From assembly GCA_025809375.1 (NCBI GenBank), contig CP099514.1, positions 2,046,001 to 2,110,000 on the forward strand: DNA of 64,000 bases, in the 5' to 3' direction. Below, one piece after another: positions 23,526-34,655 of this stretch. The DNA comes from Bacillus zhangzhouensis (GTDB taxonomy: Bacteria > Bacillota > Bacilli > Bacillales > Bacillaceae). The position numbers and the translations under genes were made by a program. Numbering within the stretch: the first letter of the stretch is position 1; each line of letters starts with the position of its first letter. A model generated the notes under the pieces. The model saw only the letters and a program-made list of their open reading frames with translations, made no database searches and had not been told where the DNA came from.

Positions 23526-25268
23526 CTATGTCTGTTTCTTTTCAATTTCATTGACCTTTTTTACAATATCATAAAATGCATCATTTGTCTTAGCCCGGCC
23601 ACTTGTCTCGTCAAGGTGAACAACGACAAGGGCGTATGTTGGTTTTTCTACCGGAAAGTATCCAGCAAACCACTTATGATAAAGCGGATTCCCCTTTTTG
23701 TCTTGACTGCCGGTTTGGGCAGTACCTGATTTTCCCGCTACATCGTATGGCAAATCTTGAAATCTTCTTCCGGTTCCCTTATCAGAAGTCACCACCTGTC
23801 TTAAGTATTTTTGCAGCTTTTGAGCTGTATAGCGGTCTATACTGTCTCCTCCAGGCCGTTTGTTTGGAAAGGCAAGCAGCGTTGTCCCGTTTTGATACAG
23901 CACTTTTTCTGCGATTTTCACTTCTTTTCGTTCTCCTCCTCTTGCGATCGTTGCCATCATATTCGCGATTTGCAAAGGAGTCGTTTTGACATTTTTTTGT
24001 CCTATTGCGGTTTGTGCAATGGCTTTTTTGACATGCTTGTCTCTTTTATCTCCCCACACACTGCCTGTTTCTTCACGATCAAACTGTTTGAAGTGCTGCT
24101 TATGATAGACATCCCCTTCCCAGCCAGCTCGATCTATGAGTCCAAGCTTTGCAGCCGTCTTTTCGATGATTTGATCATCTGTTTGAATGAGCCTTTCAGC
24201 AAGTGTCGCAAAGGTATAATTGCAGCTCTGCGAGAAGCTGTCAGACAGATTCAGCACTTCCTGTTTTCCTTCAGGCTCTCCATATAAATTCTTTCGACAG
24301 TCATACATGGTTTGTGGCTGGTCAAGGTTTTTTTCGATTGCCGCGGCAAGCACAGCCGTTTTAAAGACAGAGCCTGGTGCAATAGCTGTCAGCATGTAAT
24401 TTCTTGCCTCATGCCGGCTTTTACTTGTAACATTTGGGGTACTCGCCATTGCTAGCACACGGCTGCTTTCAATGTCGAGCAGAACGGCACCGCCTTTTTC
24501 AACGCCTTGTTCTTTGAGCACCTTCTCCATTTCAGCTTGCATGTCTTCATCTATTGTTGTCTGTACCTGAAGTGGATAAAAGGAATGAGCTTCTGCTGTA
24601 TATTTGACGTCCATACCGAACAAAGGGTTTCCCTTTCCGTCCACATGATATAACAATTTTGTGTCTTGCTCGGGTAATAGAAATTCGTCAAAGGTGCTTT
24701 CCAGCCCAAATGTACCGATTTCAGTACGAATGGAAAGCTCTTTTTTGTCAGGATAACGTTTTCTCAGTAATTCTGGATTTTCGCTTGTGAAGCCTAATGT
24801 GTGGAGGGCAAGTCTTTTTTTGTCCTTCTCTTTCATATATACGCCGTACACACCTGAATATTTCATATCATTGATGTCTTTCAGCTTTTTTTTTGTCATG
24901 TCATCTTTTAAAATAAGAGGCTTTTTCGTTTCTGTTAACTGTTTTTTGAGTTCATTCTCTTCCATCTCAAGAATCGAGGCGGTTTGCTGTAAGTGGGGGA
25001 GATCATATTGCAGGAAAGGAAATATGATAACCGCGGGCTGTTCTTTTGTAAGAAGCGCTTGACCGTTTCGATCTAAAAACTCACCGCGTCCGTCTGAAAT
25101 GACAACTTCTTCTGTTCGCTGTTTGACACTTTCTTGTATTAAATTGATATCAAGCTTTGAAAAAGATTCTGTGAAAAATAGCTGAATCTCTGCCAGTCTC
25201 ATCAGAAGACCAAGCAATAGCATAAAAATAATCGCACCTGTCCATTGAATCCTTCTTTTTTTGCGCAT
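23526..25268 (-). CDS. pbpI: class B penicillin-binding protein PbpI
   Basis: This 580-residue transpeptidase cross-links peptidoglycan. It has one N-terminal membrane helix (about 11-31), a dimerisation/pedestal domain and a transpeptidase domain. The active-site motifs are Ser300-Val-Phe-Lys303, Ser348-Cys-Asn350 and Lys513-Ser-Gly515. In B. subtilis, pbpI is made in the forespore under sigma-F. The ATG at 25268 has GAGGTG five bases upstream, and that site is inside the 3' arm of the greA terminator hairpin (see findings). yrrS follows after 67 bases. Confidence 0.94.
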   Translation of the reverse strand: MRKKRRIQWTGAIIFMLLLGLLMRLAEIQLFFTESFSKLDINLIQESVKQRTEEVVISDGRGEFLDRNGQALLTKEQPAVIIFPFLQYDLPHLQQTASILEMEENELKKQLTETKKPLILKDDMTKKKLKDINDMKYSGVYGVYMKEKDKKRLALHTLGFTSENPELLRKRYPDKKELSIRTEIGTFGLESTFDEFLLPEQDTKLLYHVDGKGNPLFGMDVKYTAEAHSFYPLQVQTTIDEDMQAEMEKVLKEQGVEKGGAVLLDIESSRVLAMASTPNVTSKSRHEARNYMLTAIAPGSVFKTAVLAAAIEKNLDQPQTMYDCRKNLYGEPEGKQEVLNLSDSFSQSCNYTFATLAERLIQTDDQIIEKTAAKLGLIDRAGWEGDVYHKQHFKQFDREETGSVWGDKRDKHVKKAIAQTAIGQKNVKTTPLQIANMMATIARGGERKEVKIAEKVLYQNGTTLLAFPNKRPGGDSIDRYTAQKLQKYLRQVVTSDKGTGRRFQDLPYDVAGKSGTAQTGSQDKKGNPLYHKWFAGYFPVEKPTYALVVVHLDETSGRAKTNDAFYDIVKKVNEIEKKQT

Positions 25269-25270
25269 AA

Positions 25271-25303
25271 AAACACCTCGTCCCTATTGTGGACGAGGTG
25301 TTT
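25271..25303 (-). terminator. greA terminator overlapping the pbpI ribosome binding site
   Basis: A perfect 13-bp stem, with arms at 25291-25303 and 25271-25283 and a seven-base loop, is followed by two T and then the pbpI ATG. The descending arm contains GAGGTG. Confidence 0.88.
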
Positions 25304-25318
25304 ATCGTATAAACGTGA

Positions 25319-25792
25319 TTATGAAATTTTTACAATTTGGACGAACATTTCTCCGCCAGGTGTTTGGACGGTTACTTTGTCGTCTACTTGTTTACCTAAA
25401 AGGCTTTTTGCAATAGGTGAATCGTTTGAAATCTTGCCTTCGAACGGATCAGCTTCTGCACTTCCAACAATGGTGTAAGACTCTTCTTCTCCGTCTGGTA
25501 ATTCAACGAATGTCACCGTTTTACCAAGTGAGACCACATTTGAATTTCCTTCATCTTCAATAATTTTGGCATTACGAATCATATTATCAAGTGTTGTAAT
25601 ACGGCCTTCTACAAATGCCTGCTCTTCTTTAGCAGAATCATATTCCGAGTTTTCAGAGAGGTCTCCAAAGCTTCTAGCGATTTTTATACGCTCTACAACC
25701 TCTTTACGTTTAACCGTTTTCAAATATTCAAGCTCTTCTTCTAATTTGCGCTTTCCTTCTTCTGTCATTGGAAATACTTTCTCTTGTGCCAT
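25319..25792 (-). CDS. greA: transcription elongation factor GreA
   Basis: GreA stimulates RNA cleavage by backtracked RNA polymerase. The 157 residues contain an N-terminal coiled coil ([15 protein letters not shown]..., with the tip residues [14 protein letters not shown]) and a C-terminal FKBP-like domain ([20 protein letters not shown]). The acidic tip Asp-Leu-Ser-Glu is intact. It has its own predicted promoter about 330 bases upstream and an unusually long structured leader. A terminator lies between it and pbpI. Confidence 0.96.
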   Translation of the reverse strand: MAQEKVFPMTEEGKRKLEEELEYLKTVKRKEVVERIKIARSFGDLSENSEYDSAKEEQAFVEGRITTLDNMIRNAKIIEDEGNSNVVSLGKTVTFVELPDGEEESYTIVGSAEADPFEGKISNDSPIAKSLLGKQVDDKVTVQTPGGEMFVQIVKIS

Positions 25793-26118
25793 GAATCATT
25801 CACTCCTTCTATTAATCCTCATCATACAAACTTTCTGCACGTGAGTGACGACTGAAATAGACAAGAATGAGGACATGTTCAGGCCCTCATTCCTTCTGTA
25901 CCATATTCGTAAAAATCCATCTTACATGGCGTCCCTTTTAGATGCAACTATTATGCCTTTTATTAGACAGGACCACTCGCAGCGGTCTAAAATCGCACAA
26001 ACTGTGGAAAGGCACAGGAAGATCCTGTACCTCGTTCGGCCATTTCGATCATATGTAGAAGAATAGCTTATCTATTCTCCATCTTTCAATACATAATATG
26101 GTCAGTGTACGATATGTC
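25793..26118 (-). ncRNA. long structured leader of greA (candidate regulatory RNA)
   Basis: A transcript starting near 26118 would carry about 325 untranslated bases before greA. Visible hairpins on the minus strand are GGTACAGG / CCTGTGCC, GACCGCTGCGAGTGGTC (GACC/GGTC) and, 90 bases before the start codon, GAATGAGG...CCTCATTC. The last is followed by CTTGTCT, only a weak U-run. No family known to me is recognised. E. coli greA also has a leader that yields small RNAs, so a similar arrangement is possible. Confidence 0.45.
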
Positions 26119-26124
26119 TATGCT

Positions 26125-26153
26125 ATATTATTACAAAATTGCATTTTGATCAA
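26125..26153 (-). promoter_or_regulatory. predicted sigma-A promoter of greA
   Basis: On the minus strand TTGATC (26148-26153), 17 bases, then TAATAT (26125-26130). Confidence 0.55.
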
Positions 26154-26371
26154 GAATTGTTTGAAAATTTGTGATGATTTGTTTGTCGTTTTTTTAATAT
26201 ACTTTTACAAAATCGAAACAACTTCCATATTGAGCTTGAAAAAGGAACTTTTCTACATCTATTTCATATCATTGTTTTCCTATCATATCAAATCTGATTT
26301 CTAAAATCACTTAAATAAATCGATCAACTGAAACATTGGGATGTGTCCCCTTTTTCCATTCGAGATGCTGA

Positions 26372-26600
26372 AAAGACCTTTACAGGGTAAAGGTCTTAGA
26401 TTGTTGACAAAGGGCTAAAATGATGTTGATTTTAGCCCTTTGTCTTCTTTTCAGCGTGATAGAAAACCTTTGCAGTCTAGGAAGAACGAGTACCGGCGCG
26501 GAGCGAATTTGACAATTCGTGAGCACCGGCACGCAGACCTGACACCGAATGCGAGGGTTTTTCTACACGCTGAGACCTTTACAGGGTAAAGGTCTTTCCT
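26372..26600. repeat. composite palindromic repeat element, copy A
   Basis: This 230-base non-coding stretch holds five nested structures. A 23-base palindrome at 26374-26396 is repeated exactly at 26573-26595. The hairpin GGGCTAAAAT...ATTTTAGCCC lies at 26412-26437. A long inverted repeat has outer arms TCAGCGTG (26451-26458) and CACGCTGA (26566-26573). An inner imperfect hairpin pairs TACCGGCGCGGAGCGAATT with CAATTCGTGAGCACCGGC. Part of it recurs in inverted orientation at 43049-43124. No transposase or coding frame is present. Confidence 0.7.
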
Positions 26601-26610
26601 TCTCCATTAT

Positions 26611-27243
26611 TTACTCTGCTCGGTTTTGAAGAATCGTTTGAATTTTTGTCACCATTAAGTCGATTGCCACATGGTTTTGGCCGCCTTCTGGGATGATGAT
26701 ATCGGCGTATCGCTTTGTCGGTTCAATGAATTGATTATGCATCGGTCTGACAACAGATACATATTGTTCAATCACAGAGTCAATCGACCGGCCTCTTTCC
26801 TTCGTATCGCGTAAAATGCGGCGAATGATGCGAAGGTCTGCATCTGTATCAACATACAGTTTAATATCCATTAAGTCTCTCAAACGTTCGTCTTCGAGTG
26901 CAAAAATGCCTTCAACAATGATGACATCCTTCGGCTCAACATGAACAGTCTTTTCTGAACGTGTGTTTAGTTTAAAATCATAGATTGGTTTTTCAATGGA
27001 CTCGTACCTTAGGAGCTGTTCCAAATGCTCAAACATCAGGTCATTGTCGAATGCAAGCGGATGATCATAGTTCGTCAGCAGGCGCTCTTCAAATGGCATA
27101 TGACTTTGATTTTTGTAATATAAATCTTGCTGAAGCATGAGGATGGAATGTCCTTTAAATTTTTCATAGATCGAATTGGTGACGCTCGTTTTACCTGAAC
27201 CCGAGCCGCCAGCAATACCAATCACAACTGGTTTACTCCTCAT
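26611..27243 (-). CDS. udk: uridine kinase
   Basis: Udk phosphorylates uridine and cytidine to UMP and CMP in pyrimidine salvage. The 210 residues start [10 protein letters not shown] and contain the P-loop GGSGSGKT at 12-19, the DHPLAFDN substrate segment and the IVEGIFAL strand. The length is typical. It follows the yrrO gene by seven bases and shares its operon. A perfect 10-bp palindromic hairpin lies 16 bases after the stop. Confidence 0.96.
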   Translation of the reverse strand: MRSKPVVIGIAGGSGSGKTSVTNSIYEKFKGHSILMLQQDLYYKNQSHMPFEERLLTNYDHPLAFDNDLMFEHLEQLLRYESIEKPIYDFKLNTRSEKTVHVEPKDVIIVEGIFALEDERLRDLMDIKLYVDTDADLRIIRRILRDTKERGRSIDSVIEQYVSVVRPMHNQFIEPTKRYADIIIPEGGQNHVAIDLMVTKIQTILQNRAE

Positions 27244-27250
27244 GTGGCTG

Positions 27251-28519
27251 TTATTTCCCCTTTCTCATCATGTTGCTAGGGTATACTTTTTGATCAAGCT
27301 TAAATTTGACGATTTGCAGCGGGTGACGAGCGGCATCTAGTTCATTTCCTTTTTCATCCCAAATCGTCTCAATTTTGCATGTGAAATTCTCAATTTCTGG
27401 TCCGAAGAATTCGACTTCATCGCCTGTTTTAAAGAAGTTACGCTGCTGCAATGTCACGATTTGTTCTTTTTCATCATAATGAAGAACAAGACCTGCGAAA
27501 TCAAAAGTCGTTTTCTTTCCATGAATGCCAAACATTTGTTCATCCGTTCCTGGTACGCCTTCGAAAAAGGCTGGTGCTGTGTCACGGTTTGCGCATTTAT
27601 CTAATTCATCTAACCATTCCTGCTGAATGACAAAATTGTCTGGATCAGCACAATACGCATCAATGACTTTACGATACACACTCACGACAGTGGCTACATA
27701 ATGAATGGATTTCATCCGTCCTTCGATTTTTAAGCTGTCAATTCCCATTTCAATCATTTGAGGAATGGATTCAACAAGCTTCAAATCTTTTGGACTCATT
27801 GCAAATGGCGCATCTTCTTCACCAAATAACGGCGCTTCCTCAGAACCTTCCAGTTTATAAAGATCATAGTCCCAGCGGCAGGACTGGCAGCAGCCTCCGC
27901 GGTTAGAATCTCTTGCCGTCATATGGTTACTGAGCACGCAGCGGCCAGAGTATGCGATACACATCGCACCGTGAATGAATGTTTCGATTTCAATATCGAC
28001 CTTTTCTTTCATCTCTCTAATTTCTAACGCACTTGTTTCACGTGCAAGCACCACACGTTCAAGTCCTTCTTCCTTCCAAAATTGAACAGCTTTCCAATTT
28101 GAAAGAGATTGCTGTGTGCTTAAATGGATTTCAAGCTTTGGTGCAACACGTTTACATGTTTCAATGATCAGTGGATCAGCTACGATAATGCCTGCTACTC
28201 CAGCGTCTTCAATCCCTTGAAGGTATTCCTCCAGTCCGTCCATGTTTTCGTTGTGGGCAAAGATATTTGTTGTCACATAAATGCGTGCGCCATATTTGTT
28301 TGCAAATGCAACGCCTTCTGCCATTTCTTCGATTGAAAAGTTATCTGCATTTGAGCGAAGCCCAAATTCTTTCCCACCAATAAAAACAGCATCAGCTCCG
28401 TAATGTACAGCAATTTTCAGTTTTTCCAAGTTTCCTGCGGGTGCAAGCAGTTCTGGTTTTTTTGTAATGACACGTTTCCCATCAATCATTTCAGAAATAC
28501 CATCTTTCAATAATGCCAT
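27251..28519 (-). CDS. yrrO: U32-family tRNA U34 hydroxylation protein TrhP2 (YrrO)
   Basis: YrrO belongs to the peptidase U32 family, now known to act in prephenate-dependent tRNA uridine-34 hydroxylation (TrhP2 with TrhP1). The 422 residues contain the U32 signature [14 protein letters not shown] and a cysteine set ([12 protein letters not shown]) that can bind an iron-sulfur cluster. The C-terminal beta domain follows. It lies between yrrN and udk. The product ho5U34 is then methylated by TrmR, encoded two genes upstream in the same operon. Confidence 0.93.
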   Translation of the reverse strand: MALLKDGISEMIDGKRVITKKPELLAPAGNLEKLKIAVHYGADAVFIGGKEFGLRSNADNFSIEEMAEGVAFANKYGARIYVTTNIFAHNENMDGLEEYLQGIEDAGVAGIIVADPLIIETCKRVAPKLEIHLSTQQSLSNWKAVQFWKEEGLERVVLARETSALEIREMKEKVDIEIETFIHGAMCIAYSGRCVLSNHMTARDSNRGGCCQSCRWDYDLYKLEGSEEAPLFGEEDAPFAMSPKDLKLVESIPQMIEMGIDSLKIEGRMKSIHYVATVVSVYRKVIDAYCADPDNFVIQQEWLDELDKCANRDTAPAFFEGVPGTDEQMFGIHGKKTTFDFAGLVLHYDEKEQIVTLQQRNFFKTGDEVEFFGPEIENFTCKIETIWDEKGNELDAARHPLQIVKFKLDQKVYPSNMMRKGK

Positions 28520-28539
28520 TTCCTCTGCCTCCTCTTATC

Positions 28540-30236
<1,697 letters not shown>

Positions 30237-30288
30237 TTACCACAAAGAAGTGGTGATTGCGAACCTATAAAATAGAGATTCCAACGAA

Positions 30289-30328
30289 AAAAACTGCAGG
30301 CAATCTCGTATTGCTTGCAGTCTTTTTT
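30289..30328. terminator. terminator of mltG
   Basis: AACTGCAGGCAAT pairs with ATTGCTTGCAGT around a short loop, with A and T runs on either side. Confidence 0.85.
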
Positions 30329-30342
30329 GATTCACTTGTACG

Positions 30343-31425
30343 TTAATTACTGCCCGTGATGTATTTCGCTTTTGCTTTATTATGCTCATTTAACGTTTTC
30401 GTAAATACGACTTCTCCATTTTTCTTCGCTAGGAAGTAAACGTAATCCGTTTTCTCTGGATGCAGTGCGGCTTTCCAAGAGGATTCACCAGCATTTGCAA
30501 TAGGTCCAGGCGGCAGGCCTTTGTTGTTATACGTGTTATAAGGTGATTTCACTTTTAAGTCTTTGTAATAAACACGGGATTTATGCTCACCAAGTGCATA
30601 AAGAACGGTTGGGTCAGTTTGAAGCGGCATGTCCTTTTTCAACCGGTTATAGAATACACTTGAGATTTTTGCCCGATCTGTCTTTTCCGTTGCTTCCATT
30701 TCAATCAGTGATGCCATCGTTAACACATCATGTGTGGACATGTTTCTTTTTTTCATGTCTTTTTCATACGTTTTCACGTATTGATCTGTTTGTTTAATCA
30801 TCGCTTCAATGATCGTTTCGAGTGGTTCATCCTCACGATAAAATGGATACGTAGCAGGGAATAAATAACCCTCCAACGGATGTTTCACCTGTTTTCCATT
30901 CACCTGTGATGTCACAGTTTTCGGATACTTTTTCATTAGTGTTTGAATAAAAGCAGGATCATCCAGCTTCGCTTCTACTTCCTTCTCTGAAAAATTCGTC
31001 TGATTTGCGATAATGTCTGCAATATCAGACAGCTGACTCCCCTCTGGAATCACAAGCTGAAAGGCATAATCTGTCCCGCCAGATGTCAGCTTTTTAATCA
31101 GCGTATCCACGTCCATAGTTTGTTTTAAATGAAAGTATCCCGCTTTAAAGCCGGATGCATTTTTGTATTTTGCATAATAAGTGAAAATCTTGTCATTCGA
31201 AATGAGCCTATTTTCTTTTAAAATGCCCGCAATTTCACGGACAGATGTCCCATTTGGAATATGAATATTAATGGTTTGTTTACTTTTTTGATCGACCGGT
31301 CCGAGTGCTTTTTTCATATATAAAAAGCCTGATAATGCTGCAATGATGATGACAGCAAGGACAGATAGCAGGACGAACCCCATTTTTCTTTTGAAGAATG
31401 GTCGTTTCATTTGTTCTGAAAACAT
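30343..31425 (-). CDS. mltG: endolytic murein transglycosylase MltG (YrrL)
   Basis: MltG cleaves nascent glycan strands and sets their length at the membrane. The 360 residues have a cytoplasmic basic end, one membrane helix at about 15-36, a LysM-like subdomain (INIHIPNGTSVREIAGIL) and the YceG catalytic domain. The catalytic Glu is expected at 242 in ASLIEMEA, and the conserved PLQTDPTVLYALG and YNTYNNKGLPPGPI segments are present. The ATG at 31425 follows GAGGAGG. It normally lies between yrzB and yrrM; here three extra genes intervene. Confidence 0.95.
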   Translation of the reverse strand: MFSEQMKRPFFKRKMGFVLLSVLAVIIIAALSGFLYMKKALGPVDQKSKQTINIHIPNGTSVREIAGILKENRLISNDKIFTYYAKYKNASGFKAGYFHLKQTMDVDTLIKKLTSGGTDYAFQLVIPEGSQLSDIADIIANQTNFSEKEVEAKLDDPAFIQTLMKKYPKTVTSQVNGKQVKHPLEGYLFPATYPFYREDEPLETIIEAMIKQTDQYVKTYEKDMKKRNMSTHDVLTMASLIEMEATEKTDRAKISSVFYNRLKKDMPLQTDPTVLYALGEHKSRVYYKDLKVKSPYNTYNNKGLPPGPIANAGESSWKAALHPEKTDYVYFLAKKNGEVVFTKTLNEHNKAKAKYITGSN

Positions 31426-31498
31426 GCATGGCCCTCCTCACATCTAGCTTTTATAGTACATGATTCGACGGAGTTCGGCAATTCCTTGCTCATGCATG

Positions 31499-32587
31499 TC
31501 ATGACAGAACTTGCCATAAAACGGCCAAACCAACGCCACCCCCGCTTCCAATAGCTGCCATGACATAGCTTCCATTCGGTAAGGCGTGCGCTTCATAAAA
31601 TAATCTCACCATCATAGCAGCTCCTGACGCGCTGTACGGATGCCCAAGGCAAAGTGCACCGCCTCTTCTATTGATCCGGTCATATGGTATACCGAGCGTC
31701 CGGGCAATAAGTGCTGCTTTCAGCGCAAATGCTTCATTGATTTCAAATAGCGCCACTTCCTCTACCTTTATGTTCTCTTGATGTAAAAGTTTCTTGACCG
31801 CATCAATTGGTGAAGCAGCTGGAAAATGAGGGTGTATCGCCGTCACAGCACTTCCGACATACCGTAACATCGCCTTATATCCACCCGCTTCCGCTAACGC
31901 TCTTTCCATCACAGCCACGGCGGCTGCTCCGTCTGCTTCCTTACAGCTATTGGCAGCAGTCACAGTTCCTTTTCCCGGCAAAAATACAGGTTTTGCCCGC
32001 TTGATCAGTTTTGTCATCGGTCTTATTTTAGCGGCCGCTTCATCTATGCTCATACCGTCAATCGAAATGATTTCTTCTGAATATGTACCCTGTTTGAATG
32101 CGGCTAAACTTCTTTCCCAGCTTAAAAGGGCATAGTCATCTTGTTCTTTTCTCGTGACAGAAAATGCCGACGCGGTCAGCTCTGCTGCTTCTCCCATATG
32201 CGGGTCTCCTATCCACTCCGGTGAAAAGCGGGCTCTCTCTTTCATTGGTGATCTGGAAATGCTCTCAGTCCCGCCAGCGATAAACATCGAGCCCTCCCCC
32301 GATTGAACCATGACGCAAGCTGTTCTGATCGCTTCAAGACCCGAGGCACATTGCCTGTCAATTGTCATACCGGGAACGTGTAAAGGAAGCCCTGCTTCTA
32401 ATGAGGACAGACGGGCCATATTTCCACCGCCTCCGGCGACATTGCCTAATATGACGTCATCAGGTGTCATGATCTGAGACAAATGCCGAATAAGGGGAGC
32501 GGCTAATTGCTCTGGGCGATAATTTTTCAGCATCCCATTTTTGTCACCGAAGGGTGTTCGTTTTGCTTGTACGATCACTGCTTGCAT
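31499..32587 (-). CDS. yhfS: thiolase-family protein YhfS lacking the second catalytic cysteine
   Basis: This 362-residue thiolase fold protein has the acyl-accepting cysteine Cys80 (DRQCASG), the NEAFA segment and the GHP histidine (CLGHPYSASGA). Where thiolases carry a second cysteine near the C-terminus (C-x-GGG), this protein reads IGSGGGVG, so that residue is Gly. Catalysis may be altered, or use only a half reaction. It overlaps yhfT by 13 bases in an operon with bioY. I place the ATG at 32587 behind GGAGGAG. Confidence 0.82.
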   Translation of the reverse strand: MQAVIVQAKRTPFGDKNGMLKNYRPEQLAAPLIRHLSQIMTPDDVILGNVAGGGGNMARLSSLEAGLPLHVPGMTIDRQCASGLEAIRTACVMVQSGEGSMFIAGGTESISRSPMKERARFSPEWIGDPHMGEAAELTASAFSVTRKEQDDYALLSWERSLAAFKQGTYSEEIISIDGMSIDEAAAKIRPMTKLIKRAKPVFLPGKGTVTAANSCKEADGAAAVAVMERALAEAGGYKAMLRYVGSAVTAIHPHFPAASPIDAVKKLLHQENIKVEEVALFEINEAFALKAALIARTLGIPYDRINRRGGALCLGHPYSASGAAMMVRLFYEAHALPNGSYVMAAIGSGGGVGLAVLWQVLS

Positions 32588-34038
32588 GACAATTGCTCCT
32601 CCGCCCATTTTTTCATGCTGGCACGGGCTATTTTTCCGCCGGATGTTTCAATCATTTGATCAATCACAAGCCATTTTTTTGGTACCTTGTAGGCTGCCAG
32701 CTTTTCTTTAACGGCTTGTCGAACTGCCTTTAATTGCCGCACTTGCTCCACAATGGCTACAGGTATTTCACCCCAATATGGGTCAGGAACGCCAGCCACA
32801 ATTGCCCGCTTCACCTCTGGCTGTTCATTTAGAACGCGCTCAATTTCCTCTGGGAAAATATTCAGTCCCCCATAGACGATCATGCCATTCTCACGGCCGC
32901 TCATATACAGATAACCGTCTTCATCCAGCCATCCCATATCGTAAACTGTCAGCCACTCCTGCGGTGGTTTCTCCTCATGTAAATAGCCTGAAAAAGTCAT
33001 TGGGCTCTTTACATAAATTCTCCCTGTTTCATTTGGCTGACAAACAGATTGATCTGGCTGCCTTACTTCTACTTGAATGGAGGAGAAAGGCCGTCCAACA
33101 GAAGCAGGTTTTTGCAGAAAGTCATTTGAAGACAAATAGGAGACAAAACTTAACTCTGATGTGCCATAAAAATCAAAAAAAGTGACATGCGGATAGTTGG
33201 TGACGAGCAGTTCTTTTGAAGAGATGCTCCAATCTGCTCCCGATGACATGACAAGAAGCGGTTGGCCTCCTCCAAAAGCATCGATTTGCAGTAACGCTTC
33301 TGTCATTGTTGGGACAGTATACATAACTGTGATATCACCTGTCCCTAAGGCTTTCTTCGCTTTTACTGGCACAAATTTTTCTAAAAGCATCACTGTGCCG
33401 CCAAAGTATAATGTACTGATGGCACCATATAAAAAGTGAGAGGATAAGAGTGTACCTAATATGAGCACATGATCTTGATGAGTGATTGCAAATGAAGCGG
33501 CGGTCATTCGAAAGCTCTCGATCCAAGACTTCTGACGCCTAATAAAGGCTTTCGGTGAGCCCGTTGATCCTGACGTAAATCCCATATAAAAGACAGGGTC
33601 CTTCTCTGTATCGCAGTGCTTATATGGACTATCTGAGAGAAGGCTTATTCTTTCCTTCCATTCAGATAAAGAAAGAAGCGGTATGTTTACGCTGCTTTGT
33701 TCAAATCTTTTCATATATCGATCCTCTATAATGGCGAGGTCCGCCTCACTTAGCAAGAGCTTTTCTACACACTCTTCATGACTCCATCTCGGATCAAGTG
33801 GAACGGCTGTCCACCCTGCACAAGCAGCGCCCGCAAATATTTGCAAGAAAGAAGCACCATTTGATAATAAAAAAGCGATTCGTTTTTGCAGATGAGCCGT
33901 TCCTTGTAACCACTGCGTCGATCTCTGCACACGTTCATACCAATTTTGATATGTAATACTTTCTTGCTCATCTATGATAGCAATCTGATCTGGTTTCATT
34001 TCTGCATGTATGGCATAGCTTTCCGTTATTCTGATCAA
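32575..34038 (-). CDS. yhfT: acyl-CoA synthetase / AMP-dependent ligase YhfT
   Basis: This 487-residue ANL-superfamily enzyme should activate a carboxylic acid to its CoA thioester through an acyl-adenylate. The phosphate-binding motif GFTSGSTGSPKAFIR, FDFYGTSE, the YDMGWLDEDGYLYMSGRENGMI hinge region and the final lysine segment SGGKIARAS are present. The start is a TTG at 34036-34038 whose bases overlap the bioY stop (TTGA), behind GGGAGG. Its place between bioY and a thiolase suggests a fatty acid or pimelate-type substrate linked to biotin; that is inference. Confidence 0.88.
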   Translation of the reverse strand: MIRITESYAIHAEMKPDQIAIIDEQESITYQNWYERVQRSTQWLQGTAHLQKRIAFLLSNGASFLQIFAGAACAGWTAVPLDPRWSHEECVEKLLLSEADLAIIEDRYMKRFEQSSVNIPLLSLSEWKERISLLSDSPYKHCDTEKDPVFYMGFTSGSTGSPKAFIRRQKSWIESFRMTAASFAITHQDHVLILGTLLSSHFLYGAISTLYFGGTVMLLEKFVPVKAKKALGTGDITVMYTVPTMTEALLQIDAFGGGQPLLVMSSGADWSISSKELLVTNYPHVTFFDFYGTSELSFVSYLSSNDFLQKPASVGRPFSSIQVEVRQPDQSVCQPNETGRIYVKSPMTFSGYLHEEKPPQEWLTVYDMGWLDEDGYLYMSGRENGMIVYGGLNIFPEEIERVLNEQPEVKRAIVAGVPDPYWGEIPVAIVEQVRQLKAVRQAVKEKLAAYKVPKKWLVIDQMIETSGGKIARASMKKWAEEQLSCKQ

Positions 34039-34601
34039 ACTGCATGCCTCCCTTTATGCGTATCCCTTTTTCGATATGACATAGCCTGATAGATTTTGAC
34101 CGTAAAAACAGCACACATTCCCGCTTTGATGAGATCACCTGGAAGATAAATGAAACTAAGGAAAGCAGCCTGAGAGACCTTAATATGCACCATCATGGCT
34201 TGAAAGGGAATGCCGCACATATATAAAATCACAATACTGCAAACCGCATAGATCACAAAAAGACGCATTGCGGTTACTTTTTTCAGCCGGTTCACCCATA
34301 GGCTGATCATGAAGGCAGCAGCTGGATAAGCAAGTAGAAAACCACTGCTTGGCCCAAAAAAGACCCCAATTCCGCCTCTCCCACCTGACAAAAGAGGTGC
34401 GCCTGCAGCCACAACCAAAAGAAAAAGACATAAACTAATCAGTGCTTGTTTTGGCTTTAACAGCCCCCCAGCAAGCAAAAGACCTGCGGTTTGCAATGTA
34501 ATTGGTACAGGTGTAAATGTAAGTATAATCGGCGGGATCAAGCCTAATATCCCGATGACTGCTGTCATTAATGCGATTTGCATCATCACTTGAATTTTCA
34601 A
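34035..34601 (-). CDS. bioY: biotin transporter substrate-binding subunit BioY (YhfU-like)
   Basis: BioY is the S-component of energy-coupling factor biotin uptake. The 188-residue protein is very hydrophobic, with about six membrane helices. It contains the family segments TPVPITLQTAG, GGRGGIGVFFGPSSGFLLAY and FIYLPGDLIKA. It starts with TTG (34599-34601) behind GAGGGG and leads the bioY-yhfT-yhfS operon. A BirA-like operator overlaps the promoter, which supports biotin-dependent repression. Confidence 0.92.
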   Translation of the reverse strand: MKIQVMMQIALMTAVIGILGLIPPIILTFTPVPITLQTAGLLLAGGLLKPKQALISLCLFLLVVAAGAPLLSGGRGGIGVFFGPSSGFLLAYPAAAFMISLWVNRLKKVTAMRLFVIYAVCSIVILYMCGIPFQAMMVHIKVSQAAFLSFIYLPGDLIKAGMCAVFTVKIYQAMSYRKRDTHKGRHAV

Positions 34602-34655
34602 TATTCATACCCCTCACTCAATTGATTGTTAAAAACAGAGTAAAAGGTACAATTC

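Noticed and set aside
25845..26066. 73-codon plus-strand frame upstream of greA (MTTEIDKNEDMFRPSF...)
   Set aside because: It runs antisense to the structured greA leader, lacks a ribosome binding site and has no recognisable family; the hairpins explain the sequence better.
26374..26595. Two identical 23-base units resembling a minimal CRISPR
   Set aside because: The units are perfect palindromes about 176 bases apart, with no regular spacers and no cas genes; they behave as terminator-like hairpins.
34180..34431. 83-codon minus-strand frame inside bioY
   Set aside because: It is an overlapping phase of the bioY coding sequence; bioY has full-length family motifs.
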